Part shown: in pieces, positions 8,958-16,528 of the stretch
Layout of the letters: every line of letters begins with the position of its first letter
Position numbering within the stretch: position 1 is the first letter of the stretch
NCBI GenBank assembly: GCA_030027265.1
Contig: JASENG010000001.1
Span: 62,001-126,000 of the forward strand
Reading direction: 5' to 3'
From: Lysinibacillus fusiformis
GTDB lineage: Bacteria > Bacillota > Bacilli > Bacillales_A > Planococcaceae
Length of the DNA stretch: 64,000 nt
Notes under the pieces: generated by a model
Databases searched by the model: none
What the model was told of the DNA's origin: nothing
Seen by the model: only the letters and a program-made list of their open reading frames with translations
Program-made: the position numbers and the translations under genes

Positions 8958-9590
8958 TTAGTACATGAAACGGTTTTTAAAACGTAATCGGTCAAAGCGT
9001 TCCATCGTATCATTCTCTACCCGTTTTCCTACTCTAGCCATTAGACAGTTGGCGGGATGGGATGTGATTTCTGGGTCATCAGTTGCATAATATTCAAAGT
9101 CGACACTATTCATTAATTTCTCCATCATTTTTCGATAATCCCATACATTTAACCCTGTACCTTTTAGGTCCCAATGCCAATAATATTCTGTTGTGATGAC
9201 TAAGTAATCCTCCATTGCTTCATCCATGAACGACACTTGCAATAATTTTTTTCCAACTCCGCAGCTGCGATAGGAAGGGATTACTTCAATGGCGCCTAGT
9301 TCTATCATATTCTCTATTTGATCCTCAGACCATCTTTCTAATGGATCAGGGTATAGATAAGTGACATAGCCTACTACGGTTTCGCCATTTCGAATGATAA
9401 CGATGCGTCCTTCTTCAAGTTTAGCGATTTCAACTAATGCTTTTTGTTGCTGTTTTGATGGCCGAAATGATACTAAATCTTCGTGAAAAGTATATTGTTC
9501 CAGCTCTTCTGGCTGCACCGGCCCCTCTACCTGGACTAGCCCAAGCCTCGTTTCCATATCTATGGAATAAAAAGTTTTAATATGTTTCAT
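8958..9590 (-). CDS. acuA: AcuA, GNAT acetyltransferase that inactivates acetyl-CoA synthetase
   Basis: This is a 210-residue GNAT-family protein acetyltransferase. In B. subtilis AcuA acetylates the catalytic lysine of AcsA and switches it off. The acetyl-CoA-binding motif is IPSYRSCGVGKKLL in the middle of the protein, and the family signatures YLYPDPLERWSED and TTEYYWHWDLKG are well conserved. The start ATG at 9590 has GTGGAGAG seven bases upstream; a GTG five codons earlier is less well placed. It is the first gene of acuABC, and 298 bp separate its start from that of acsA on the other strand. The target lysine motif is present in the neighbouring AcsA. Confidence 0.95.
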   Translation of the reverse strand: MKHIKTFYSIDMETRLGLVQVEGPVQPEELEQYTFHEDLVSFRPSKQQQKALVEIAKLEEGRIVIIRNGETVVGYVTYLYPDPLERWSEDQIENMIELGAIEVIPSYRSCGVGKKLLQVSFMDEAMEDYLVITTEYYWHWDLKGTGLNVWDYRKMMEKLMNSVDFEYYATDDPEITSHPANCLMARVGKRVENDTMERFDRLRFKNRFMY

Positions 9591-9718
9591 TCTAATTCTC
9601 TCCACATGAGTTTGATACTCCCATTATATGATAAATTATGCGTAAAATCGCTGTTCTTTGTAAAAAATACATTAATTGTTATAAAATTAAAAATATTTAA
9701 CTCAAAATGTTCTGAATA

Positions 9719-9746
9719 TTGTAAAATAAAATAATCAATCTATAAT
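9719..9746 (+). promoter_or_regulatory. Candidate promoter of acsA
   Basis: TTGTAA (9719-9724) and TATAAT (9741-9746) have a 16-bp spacer, about 140 bp before the acsA start. A second TATAAT near 9804 lacks a partner -35. The rest of the 9606-9888 gap is AT-rich, and I saw no convincing cre in it. Confidence 0.4.
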
Positions 9747-9888
9747 ACTTGCTCTTAGCATAGTAGATTGAAAGGTAAGGTACTGAAATTTATTAAAGAG
9801 TGTATAATAATTTTTTAATTTATCCATAATTTCCATTTAGCTGATTGTGGAGAAATTAAGGCAAATTGATTTGAAAGGGGTAATTTTT

Positions 9889-11616
9889 ATGGGGATAAAA
9901 ATTACAGAAAGTTTAGCGGCAGCTGTTGGGGATCATCATTTAAATAACTATGATGAAAAGGTTGCTTCTTTTGATTGGAAAGAAACGGAGACAGCTTTTA
10001 GCTGGCATGAAACGGGGAAGGTCAATGCTGCTTATGAAGCAATTGATCGTCATGCAGAAAGCTTTCGAAAAAACAAAGTAGCATTATTTTTCGATGATGG
10101 TTCAAGAAAAGAAAGTTACACTTTTTATGATTTGAAACGTTTTTCGAACAAAGCGGCAAATATGTTTAAACAACATACAACGCTGGTAAAAGGTGATCGA
10201 TTATTTATTTTTATGCCACGTTCACCTGAATTGTATTTTTCTCTATTGGGAGCCATTAAAATGGGCGTCATTGTCGGTCCATTATTTGAAGCATTTATGG
10301 AGGGAGCCGTTTACGACAGATTAGCCGACAGCAAAGCAAAAGTTTTAGTTACGACTCCGAATCTATTGAATCGTGTTCCAGTAGAGAAGCTTCCACATTT
10401 AGAAAAAATCTTCGTTGTTGGGGAACAAATTGAAGAGACTGACAAACTTGTGGACTTTACTAGTCAATTAAAAAATGCATCAAGTTCATTTGATATAGAG
10501 TGGGTTGACCGCGAAGATGGTATGCTGCTTCACTATACTTCAGGTTCAACGGGAGCTCCAAAAGGAGTTTTGCATGTTCATAATGCAATGATTCAGCATT
10601 ACCAAACTGCACAATGGGTTCTTGATCTGCAAGAACAAGATATTTTTTGGTGTACAGCAGACCCTGGATGGGTAACGGGAACCGCATATGGGGTATTTGG
10701 TCCATGGCTAAACGGAACAACCAACCTAATAGTTGGTGGTCGTTTCAGCCCTGCGAACTGGTATGGTGCGATTGAGCAATATGGTGTAACAGTATGGTAT
10801 AGTGCGCCTACAGCCTTCAGAATGCTAATGGGTGCAGGTACAAGCATTCTAGAAGATTTTGACCTTTCTACACTTCGCCATGTACTTTCGGTGGGAGAAC
10901 CATTAAATCCTGAGGTTATCCGCTGGGGAATGGATATACTTGGCCATAGAATCCATGATACTTGGTGGATGACTGAAACTGGTGGACACATTATTTGCAA
11001 TTATCCTTCGATGGATATCAAGCCAGGCTCGATGGGAAAACCTGTTCCAGGCATTTACGCAACCATTGTAGATGATGAAGGGAATGAAGTGCTGCCATAT
11101 ACTATGGGGAATTTAGCGATAAGAAAAGGATGGCCATCCATGATGCGTGAGATTTGGGGAAATCCGGAACGATTCCAATCTTATTTCCTTAAAGATGAGT
11201 GGTATGTAACAGGTGATTCAGCTTATTTGGACGAGGACGGTTACTTTTGGTTCCAAGGGCGCATTGATGATGTCATCATGACTTCAGGTGAACGTGTAGG
11301 TCCTTTTGAGGTAGAAAGTAAACTGCTCGAACATCCGGATGTAGTCGAAGCAGGCGTAATAGGTAAACCCGATCCAATACGAGGCGAAATTATTAAAGCC
11401 TTTATAGCTTTGCGTGAAGGCGTGGATGCAAGCGATCAACTTGCTGAGGACATCCGTAATTTTGTTAAAACTGGTCTGGCTGCGCATGCTGCACCAAGAG
11501 AAATTGAGTTTAAAGATAAGCTTCCTAAAACAAGAAGCGGTAAGATCATGCGCCGGGTGTTGAAAGCATGGGAACTAAAACTGCCAACGGGTGATTTATC
11601 AACTATGGAAGATTAA
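9889..11616 (+). CDS. acsA: Acetyl-CoA synthetase (AMP-forming)
   Basis: This 575-residue enzyme activates acetate to acetyl-CoA through acetyl-AMP. The phosphate loop is YTSGSTGAPKG, the ANL-family A5 region is TWWMTETGG and the hinge region is YVTGDSAYLDEDGYFWFQGR. The C-terminal catalytic lysine lies in PKTRSGKIMRR (about K552). This matches the lysine acetylated by AcuA in B. subtilis, and the acu operon lies divergently next door. The start is the ATG at 9889 with AAAGGGG eight bases upstream; a longer in-frame start has no ribosome site. A terminator follows about 140 bp downstream. A paralogous acyl-CoA synthetase (ytcI) lies at 33.5 kb. Confidence 0.96.
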   Translation: MGIKITESLAAAVGDHHLNNYDEKVASFDWKETETAFSWHETGKVNAAYEAIDRHAESFRKNKVALFFDDGSRKESYTFYDLKRFSNKAANMFKQHTTLVKGDRLFIFMPRSPELYFSLLGAIKMGVIVGPLFEAFMEGAVYDRLADSKAKVLVTTPNLLNRVPVEKLPHLEKIFVVGEQIEETDKLVDFTSQLKNASSSFDIEWVDREDGMLLHYTSGSTGAPKGVLHVHNAMIQHYQTAQWVLDLQEQDIFWCTADPGWVTGTAYGVFGPWLNGTTNLIVGGRFSPANWYGAIEQYGVTVWYSAPTAFRMLMGAGTSILEDFDLSTLRHVLSVGEPLNPEVIRWGMDILGHRIHDTWWMTETGGHIICNYPSMDIKPGSMGKPVPGIYATIVDDEGNEVLPYTMGNLAIRKGWPSMMREIWGNPERFQSYFLKDEWYVTGDSAYLDEDGYFWFQGRIDDVIMTSGERVGPFEVESKLLEHPDVVEAGVIGKPDPIRGEIIKAFIALREGVDASDQLAEDIRNFVKTGLAAHAAPREIEFKDKLPKTRSGKIMRRVLKAWELKLPTGDLSTMED

Positions 11617-11755
11617 GTTCTCTCTTTTAAATGCTGGAGAGAAAGCTATAAATCGCACTAGTACTTAGGAAACAGCTGGGAATCTACTGAATTTCATTAT
11701 GGTAATTATTAACAAGTATTTAATAAAAAATTAATATTTATACAATGTGTTTAGA

Positions 11756-11792
11756 GGGTATTCTATTATAAAATATGATAGAGTACCCTTTT
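11756..11792 (+). terminator. Terminator downstream of acsA
   Basis: An 11-bp stem (GGGTATTCTAT with ATAGAGTACCC, one wobble pair) has an 11-base loop and is followed by TTTT. The 140 bp between the acsA stop and this hairpin hold nothing recognisable. Confidence 0.75.
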
Positions 11793-11831
11793 GTTGTGTA
11801 TTGAAAAAATTGTCGATATATAAAAATACAG

Positions 11832-11860
11832 TTGACTAAATAATTATGCAGAATTATACT
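11832..11860 (+). promoter_or_regulatory. Promoter of argCJBD
   Basis: TTGACT (11832-11837) and TATACT (11855-11860) have a 17-bp spacer, close to sigma-A consensus. The spacer carries an ARG box. Confidence 0.8.
11837..11850. promoter_or_regulatory. ARG box 1 (ArgR/AhrC operator) inside the argC promoter
   Basis: TAAATAATTATGCA matches 12 of 14 positions of the ArgR palindrome TGAATwwwwATTCA. It fills the -35/-10 spacer, so the arginine-bound repressor would block RNA polymerase. Confidence 0.7.
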
Positions 11861-11886
11861 AACGTTATTATGGCAGATTTGGAAAT

Positions 11887-11900
11887 TGAATAGTAATTTA
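11887..11900. promoter_or_regulatory. ARG box 2 in the argC leader
   Basis: TGAATAGTAATTTA matches 12 of 14 positions of the same palindrome. Its centre is 50 bp from that of box 1, close to five helical turns, which suits hexameric ArgR/AhrC contacting both. Confidence 0.6.
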
Positions 11901-11955
11901 TCTGCATATCGAAACACAATAACAAGGAGTAATTTTTAAATTAGGGGTGAAAGAA

Positions 11956-12990
11956 TTGAAGGTTGGAATAATTGGGGCAACGGGGTACGGTGGATTAGAA
12001 TTAATCCGTTTCTTGCATAATCATCCAGAAGTGGAGAAAATCGAATTGTTTACTTCTTCTGAGGAAGGAGCTGTTTTTTCTTCTAAATTTGGACATTTGT
12101 TATCGATTCACGATACACCATTACAAATAATCGATGTGGAGACTTTGGCAGGATTTGATGTTGTATTCACAAGTACTCCTTCTGGTGTAACTAGTAAACT
12201 ATTACCTCCATTAGTAGGGATAGGTCCAAAGCTAATCGACCTTTCAGGTGATTATCGCCTAAAAGATTTAGCTTCATATGAGAAATGGTACAAAAAATCA
12301 CCAGCACCGCAAAATATTGTAAAAGACAGTGTTTATGGACTTACTGAATGGAATGAGGCAAATATTAAATCAGCTAGTTTAATAGCCAATCCCGGGTGTT
12401 ATCCAACTGCAGTCCTACTTTCATTACTGCCTTTAATAAAAGAGCGTTTAATCGATCCTGACTATTTAGTGATTGATGCAAAAAGTGGAGTTTCCGGAGC
12501 AGGAAATAAGCCTTCCCAAACAACACATTATAGCGAAATGAATGAAAATTTTTCAATATATAAAGTAAATGAACATCAGCATATTCCAGAAATTGAGCAG
12601 GGAATTGCAATGTTTGCAGACATAGAAACTACCATTACATTCAATACACATTTAATTCCAATGACACGTGGAATCTTGGCCACTTCATATGCGCAAGTCA
12701 TGCCTGGTGTTACCAATAAACAGCTAAATGATTGTTTACTGGAAACATATAAAAACCATCCCTTTGTTCGAGTAGTGCAAGATGTCTCTTCAATCGGAAC
12801 AAACCGCGTGAAAGGTTCAAACTATTGCGATATCTTTGCTCAGCTAGATGAGAGAACGAACAGAGCTACGATTGTTGGAGTGATCGACAATTTGGTTAAA
12901 GGGGCTGCAGGGCAAGCCATACAAAATATGAATGTCCAGACGGAATTACCGCAAACGCTTGGTCTGGATGTTATTCCGTTATTTATTTAA
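11956..12990 (+). CDS. argC: N-acetyl-gamma-glutamyl-phosphate reductase
   Basis: This 344-residue enzyme reduces N-acetylglutamyl phosphate to the semialdehyde with NADPH, the third step of arginine synthesis. The N-terminal Rossmann motif is VGIIGATGYGG. The catalytic cysteine is in ANPGCYPTA (C148). A dimer/substrate motif KVNEHQHIPEIEQ and the C-terminal VIDNLVKGAAGQA are intact. I chose the TTG at 11956: GGGGTG ends six bases before it, and the protein then starts directly at the Rossmann strand as in relatives. A GTG at 11947 is possible. It is the first gene of argCJBD, with 13 bp before argJ, under two ARG boxes. Confidence 0.95.
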   Translation: MKVGIIGATGYGGLELIRFLHNHPEVEKIELFTSSEEGAVFSSKFGHLLSIHDTPLQIIDVETLAGFDVVFTSTPSGVTSKLLPPLVGIGPKLIDLSGDYRLKDLASYEKWYKKSPAPQNIVKDSVYGLTEWNEANIKSASLIANPGCYPTAVLLSLLPLIKERLIDPDYLVIDAKSGVSGAGNKPSQTTHYSEMNENFSIYKVNEHQHIPEIEQGIAMFADIETTITFNTHLIPMTRGILATSYAQVMPGVTNKQLNDCLLETYKNHPFVRVVQDVSSIGTNRVKGSNYCDIFAQLDERTNRATIVGVIDNLVKGAAGQAIQNMNVQTELPQTLGLDVIPLFI

Positions 12991-13003
12991 GGGGGAGAAA
13001 AAG

Positions 13004-14227
13004 TTGAATACATTATATGAGATTAGAAAGATATCAAGCAAGAATATTGTATCGCCAAAAGGGTTTTCTGCATCGGGTATGCATTGCGGCATTAAGCATA
13101 AGAAAAAAGATTTAGCACTTTTAGTAAGTGAAGTTCCGGCAAGTGTAGCGGGTGTCTTTACAACGAATGCCATACAGGCTGCCCCTTTGAAAGTAACGAA
13201 AGAAGTCGTTTATCATACAGGGAAAATGCAGGCCTTAATCGTAAACTCAGGAAACGCGAATGCTTGTACTGGAAAGCAAGGAATTACAGATGCGTATGAA
13301 ATGCAAAGCTTGGCAGCATTGAAGCTTGGAATTGATCCTTCTCTAGTTGGTGTTGCTTCTACAGGGGTTATTGGTGAAATTATGAAAATGGAACCGATTC
13401 GTAATGGGGTAGAGCAATTAGAGCCAGGGAATACACTTGAGCATGGAATTGATTTTGCGCAAGCGATCTTGACTACGGATACAGTCATGAAAAATACAAC
13501 TTATAGTACGCTTATTGATGGCAAGGAAGTAGTGATTTCGGGTACTGCAAAAGGGTCGGGAATGATTGAGCCGAATATGGCAACAATGCTTGGATTCATT
13601 ACCTCAGATGCAAATATTGAATCGGATGTATTGCAAAAAGCTCTTTCTGAAATCACGAATTGTACATTCAATGCCATTACGGTGGATGGGGATACATCGA
13701 CAAATGACACAGTGATTGTGATGGCTAATGGATTAGCCGGTAATGAATCCTTAACGCCTGCCCATCCAGACTGGGATAATTTCTATAGCACATTGCAAGT
13801 AGTCGCTGAAGATCTGGCAAAAGCGATTGCAAGAGATGGGGAAGGAGCAACAAAGTTAATCGAAGTAGAGGTAGAGGGTTCTAAGTCGGATGAGGAAGCA
13901 CGTAAAATTGCTAAGACCGTAGTGGGGTCGCCTCTTGTGAAAACGGCGGTATTCGGCAATGATGCAAACTGGGGGCGTATCATTGCAGCAGTTGGATATA
14001 GTGGGGCAACTGTAGATCCAGAAAAAATCTCCATAAAAATTGGAGATGCATTAATGGTTCAAGATGGGGAACCAGTACCTTTCTCAGAAGAGGAACTGAT
14101 TAAAATACTAAAGGCGAACGAAGTGAAAATTTATGTGTCTTTAGGTCAAGGCGAAGGACACGGATTAGCATGGGGGTGCGATTTAACTTATGACTATGTT
14201 CAAATCAATGCTTCCTACCGTTCGTAA
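13004..14227 (+). CDS. argJ: Bifunctional ornithine acetyltransferase / N-acetylglutamate synthase
   Basis: This 407-residue ArgJ transfers the acetyl group from N-acetylornithine back to glutamate, and it can also acetylate glutamate from acetyl-CoA. It is made as a proenzyme that cleaves itself at the conserved NMATMLGF site, between A193 and T194, to give alpha and beta chains with the threonine as nucleophile. GNANACTG and the C-terminal GDLTYDYVQINA-type ending (here CDLTYDYVQINA) are present. The start is TTG at 13004 with GGGGGAGA just upstream; a longer frame would overlap argC and lacks a ribosome site. The 3' end overlaps argB by 38 bp, pointing to coupled translation. Confidence 0.96.
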   Translation: MNTLYEIRKISSKNIVSPKGFSASGMHCGIKHKKKDLALLVSEVPASVAGVFTTNAIQAAPLKVTKEVVYHTGKMQALIVNSGNANACTGKQGITDAYEMQSLAALKLGIDPSLVGVASTGVIGEIMKMEPIRNGVEQLEPGNTLEHGIDFAQAILTTDTVMKNTTYSTLIDGKEVVISGTAKGSGMIEPNMATMLGFITSDANIESDVLQKALSEITNCTFNAITVDGDTSTNDTVIVMANGLAGNESLTPAHPDWDNFYSTLQVVAEDLAKAIARDGEGATKLIEVEVEGSKSDEEARKIAKTVVGSPLVKTAVFGNDANWGRIIAAVGYSGATVDPEKISIKIGDALMVQDGEPVPFSEEELIKILKANEVKIYVSLGQGEGHGLAWGCDLTYDYVQINASYRS

Positions 14228-14981
14228 AAAAATCGTCATTAAACTTGGCGGAAGTACATTAGAAGGCTTAAATCAAGCCTTCTTTTCCAATTTCAAACTT
14301 CTTCAGGAGCAAGGCTACGACATCATTATCACCCATGGCGGCGGTCCAGCTATTAATAGAGAGCTGGAAAGGCAAAATGTTAGCTCATCCGTATTAAATG
14401 GGATTCGAGTAACGAGTGAGCAGGCGATCAATATTGTACAGTCAACATTGATTGGTAAAGTAAATCCGGCTCTAGTGGGTGAGTTAAATAAAGCAGGAAT
14501 CAAGGCAATCGGTTTAAATGGCTTTGATGGGCATTTGCTGCAATGCGAGTTTTTAGATCAAGAAACCTATGGATTCGTAGGGAAAGTTATAACTGTGAAT
14601 ACGAATCTAATTAATGCCTTATGTGAGCAGCAGATTGTTCCGGTAATTGCTTGTGTCGGCGCTACTTCATATGGGCAGGCACTAAATATCAATGGAGATA
14701 CTGTTGCTAGTGAAGTTTCTTTAGCTGTTGGGGCTGAGAGCTTATTACTCGTGACGGATGTTTCTGGAATACGTATTGAAGGGAAATATCAGCAGGAAGC
14801 AACGCCTAGCCTAATCGCTCAATGGATTGAGGCTGGCCAAATCTATGGCGGGATGATTCCGAAGGTTGAAGGTGCAATACAAGTGTTAAAAGCCGGCATA
14901 CCCTCCGTGCAGATTGTCGATGATCAATTAATGGGAACGGTTATTGTTCCTTCTTTCGATGAGACCTTAGCGCAAAGGTAG
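14190..14981 (+). CDS. argB: Acetylglutamate kinase
   Basis: This 263-residue amino-acid kinase phosphorylates N-acetylglutamate, the committed second step of arginine synthesis. The glycine-rich KLGGS motif near the N-terminus, THGGGPAINREL, and LLLVTDVSGI followed by GGMIPKVEGA are the kinase signatures. It starts inside argJ at the ATG 14190, 11 bases after GGGGGTG. Other in-frame ATGs at 14196 and 14208 are possible and would still keep the fold, so the exact start is uncertain. It lacks the extra N-terminal helix typical of arginine-inhibited kinases, as expected when pathway control is by ArgR (inference). Confidence 0.94.
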   Translation: MTMFKSMLPTVRKKIVIKLGGSTLEGLNQAFFSNFKLLQEQGYDIIITHGGGPAINRELERQNVSSSVLNGIRVTSEQAINIVQSTLIGKVNPALVGELNKAGIKAIGLNGFDGHLLQCEFLDQETYGFVGKVITVNTNLINALCEQQIVPVIACVGATSYGQALNINGDTVASEVSLAVGAESLLLVTDVSGIRIEGKYQQEATPSLIAQWIEAGQIYGGMIPKVEGAIQVLKAGIPSVQIVDDQLMGTVIVPSFDETLAQR

Positions 14982-15027
14982 TTGGGGCGGAAAATCTACC
15001 GCAAAACTTGAATAAGGAGCCAATCAA

Positions 15028-16176
15028 ATGAATGCATTATTTAATAACTATTCTAGAAGACCAATTCGTATTGTTGAAGGAAAAGGAACGCTTGTAAAAG
15101 ACGAGAATGGAAAACAATATCTCGACTTTACAAGCGGAATTGCTGTTTGTTGTTTAGGGCATGCACATCCAGCGTTAGTAAAAACCATTCAGGAGCAAAG
15201 TGAAAAGATTTGGCATACGAGCAATTTGTTTGAAAGCCCTGGTCAGATTGCTTTAGCGGAAAAGTTGGTAAAGGATACTCATTTAGCTCATGCATTATTT
15301 TGCAATAGTGGGGCAGAGGCGAATGAGGCAGCTATTAAATTAGCTAGAAAACACACCGGGAAACACCATATCATTACATTTGAAAACTCCTTCCATGGTC
15401 GTACGTTTGGTGCGATGTCTGCTACAGGGCAAGAAAAAATCCAAAAAGGGTTCGGACCAATGGTAGATCAGTTTACGTATCTTCCTTTTAACGATGCACA
15501 AGCTCTAAAGGAAGCAGTCGATGAAACTGTTGGTGCTATTATGCTTGAAATAATTCAGGGGGAAGGCGGAATCCATGAGGTAACTGAAGAGTTCGCACAA
15601 GCAATTAATGAAATTTGCGAAAATAGTGATGTCTTATTAATCGTGGATGAAGTACAAACTGGAATTGGTCGTACGGGTACACGTTTTGCCTTTGAACAAA
15701 CATCTTTAAAACCAGACATCGTCTCAATGGCAAAAGGATTAGGTGGAGGCTTCCCAATTGGCGGTATTTTGGGGACAGGGGAATTATATGAAACATTTGG
15801 CCCAGGTTCACATGGAACAACTTATGGCGGGAATCCGTTAGCTGTTGCAGTAGCTCAAACTGTGATAGATCATGTATTTGACTCTTCTTTCCTTAATGAG
15901 GTTCAAGAAAAATCACAGTATCTGATTAAGAAGCTGAACGAAGCACTGCCAAAGGAATTTGAGATTCGCGGAAAAGGATTGTTAATCGGTGTTGACTGTG
16001 GAAAAGAAGTTGCTTCTCTAGTAGTTAAAGCGGAAGAAGAGGGATTATTGCTTGTTGCGGCAGGTCCACAAGTGCTTCGATTACTGCCGCCACTTACTGT
16101 AACCAATGAAGAAATTGATCAAGCTGTTGCCATTTTGAAAAAAATATTAGTAGAAAAAACAAGTTCGGTTTCTTAA
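15028..16176 (+). CDS. argD: Acetylornithine aminotransferase
   Basis: This 382-residue class III PLP-dependent transaminase converts N-acetylglutamate semialdehyde and glutamate to N-acetylornithine. CNSGAEANEAAIKLARK, the cofactor Asp in LLIVDEVQTGIGRTG and the Schiff-base lysine in SMAKGLGGGFPIGG are all present. The start ATG has AAGGAG nine bases upstream. It is the last gene of the operon. The B. subtilis cluster continues with carAB and argF, but here a strong terminator follows at once, so carbamoyl-phosphate synthase and ornithine transcarbamylase must be encoded elsewhere. Confidence 0.95.
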   Translation: MNALFNNYSRRPIRIVEGKGTLVKDENGKQYLDFTSGIAVCCLGHAHPALVKTIQEQSEKIWHTSNLFESPGQIALAEKLVKDTHLAHALFCNSGAEANEAAIKLARKHTGKHHIITFENSFHGRTFGAMSATGQEKIQKGFGPMVDQFTYLPFNDAQALKEAVDETVGAIMLEIIQGEGGIHEVTEEFAQAINEICENSDVLLIVDEVQTGIGRTGTRFAFEQTSLKPDIVSMAKGLGGGFPIGGILGTGELYETFGPGSHGTTYGGNPLAVAVAQTVIDHVFDSSFLNEVQEKSQYLIKKLNEALPKEFEIRGKGLLIGVDCGKEVASLVVKAEEEGLLLVAAGPQVLRLLPPLTVTNEEIDQAVAILKKILVEKTSSVS

Positions 16177-16184
16177 TTTGAAGG

Positions 16185-16229
16185 TACCTCATTAGATAGA
16201 CCTTTAAAGTCTATCTATGGGGTATTTTT
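16185..16229 (+). terminator. Terminator of argCJBD
   Basis: A nine-pair stem TAGATAGAC/GTCTATCTA extends by seven more pairs after a one-base bulge and is followed by TTTTT. Confidence 0.88.
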
Positions 16230-16291
16230 ATATATAGAAGAATAGGGCGGGATAGTTTTTCTTCTTACTTATTATTTTTTTATATTGATAA

Positions 16292-16408
16292 ACTTTATGC
16301 TATACAAACAAAGAAAAACCAAACTATTATCGTTGTGAGAAATGTAACGATCACGTACGCTTTACAGCAATAAAACATCTTTTTCGAAAAGGAAATATCC
16401 CTTTATAG
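16292..16408 (+). pseudogene. Possible remnant ORF with a Cys-x2-Cys motif
   Basis: Between argD and the PBP gene a 38-codon open stretch follows two stops and lacks a start codon. It encodes a protein-like sequence containing YYRCEKCNDHVRF and ends IPL-stop. The Cys-x2-Cys pair and balanced amino-acid use look like the tail of a small zinc-ribbon protein. No ribosome site is present and I could not identify a family. It may be the decayed end of a lost gene, or chance. The remaining bases of the 350-bp gap hold two terminators and a repeated CCCTTTATAG (near 16399 and 16433). Confidence 0.25.
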
Positions 16409-16456
16409 ATAATCAATAAAATGTATTTCACTCCCTTTATAGGATGAGGCAAATTT

Positions 16457-16485
16457 AAAACGCATGGATGAACTCCATGCGTTTT
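16457..16485. terminator. Bidirectional terminator after the PBP gene
   Basis: AAAACGCATGGA and TCCATGCGTTTT form a perfect 12-bp stem around five bases. It is symmetrical with an A-run and a T-run, and it mainly serves the minus-strand PBP gene that ends 44 bp away. Confidence 0.85.
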
Positions 16486-16528
16486 TGTGTTTTCTATTTT
16501 AGAGTTTGTTTAGAGAAAACGAACTCTA

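Noticed and set aside
9641-9654. cre-like sequence (TAAAATCGCTGTTC) between acuA and acsA
   Set aside because: It mismatches the CcpA consensus at three key positions, although a cre would be expected here.
10599-11000. Long antisense open frame within acsA, and similar frames inside dnaE, pyk, argJ and PBP
   Set aside because: These are shadows of strongly coding genes, with no ribosome sites and no recognisable protein features.
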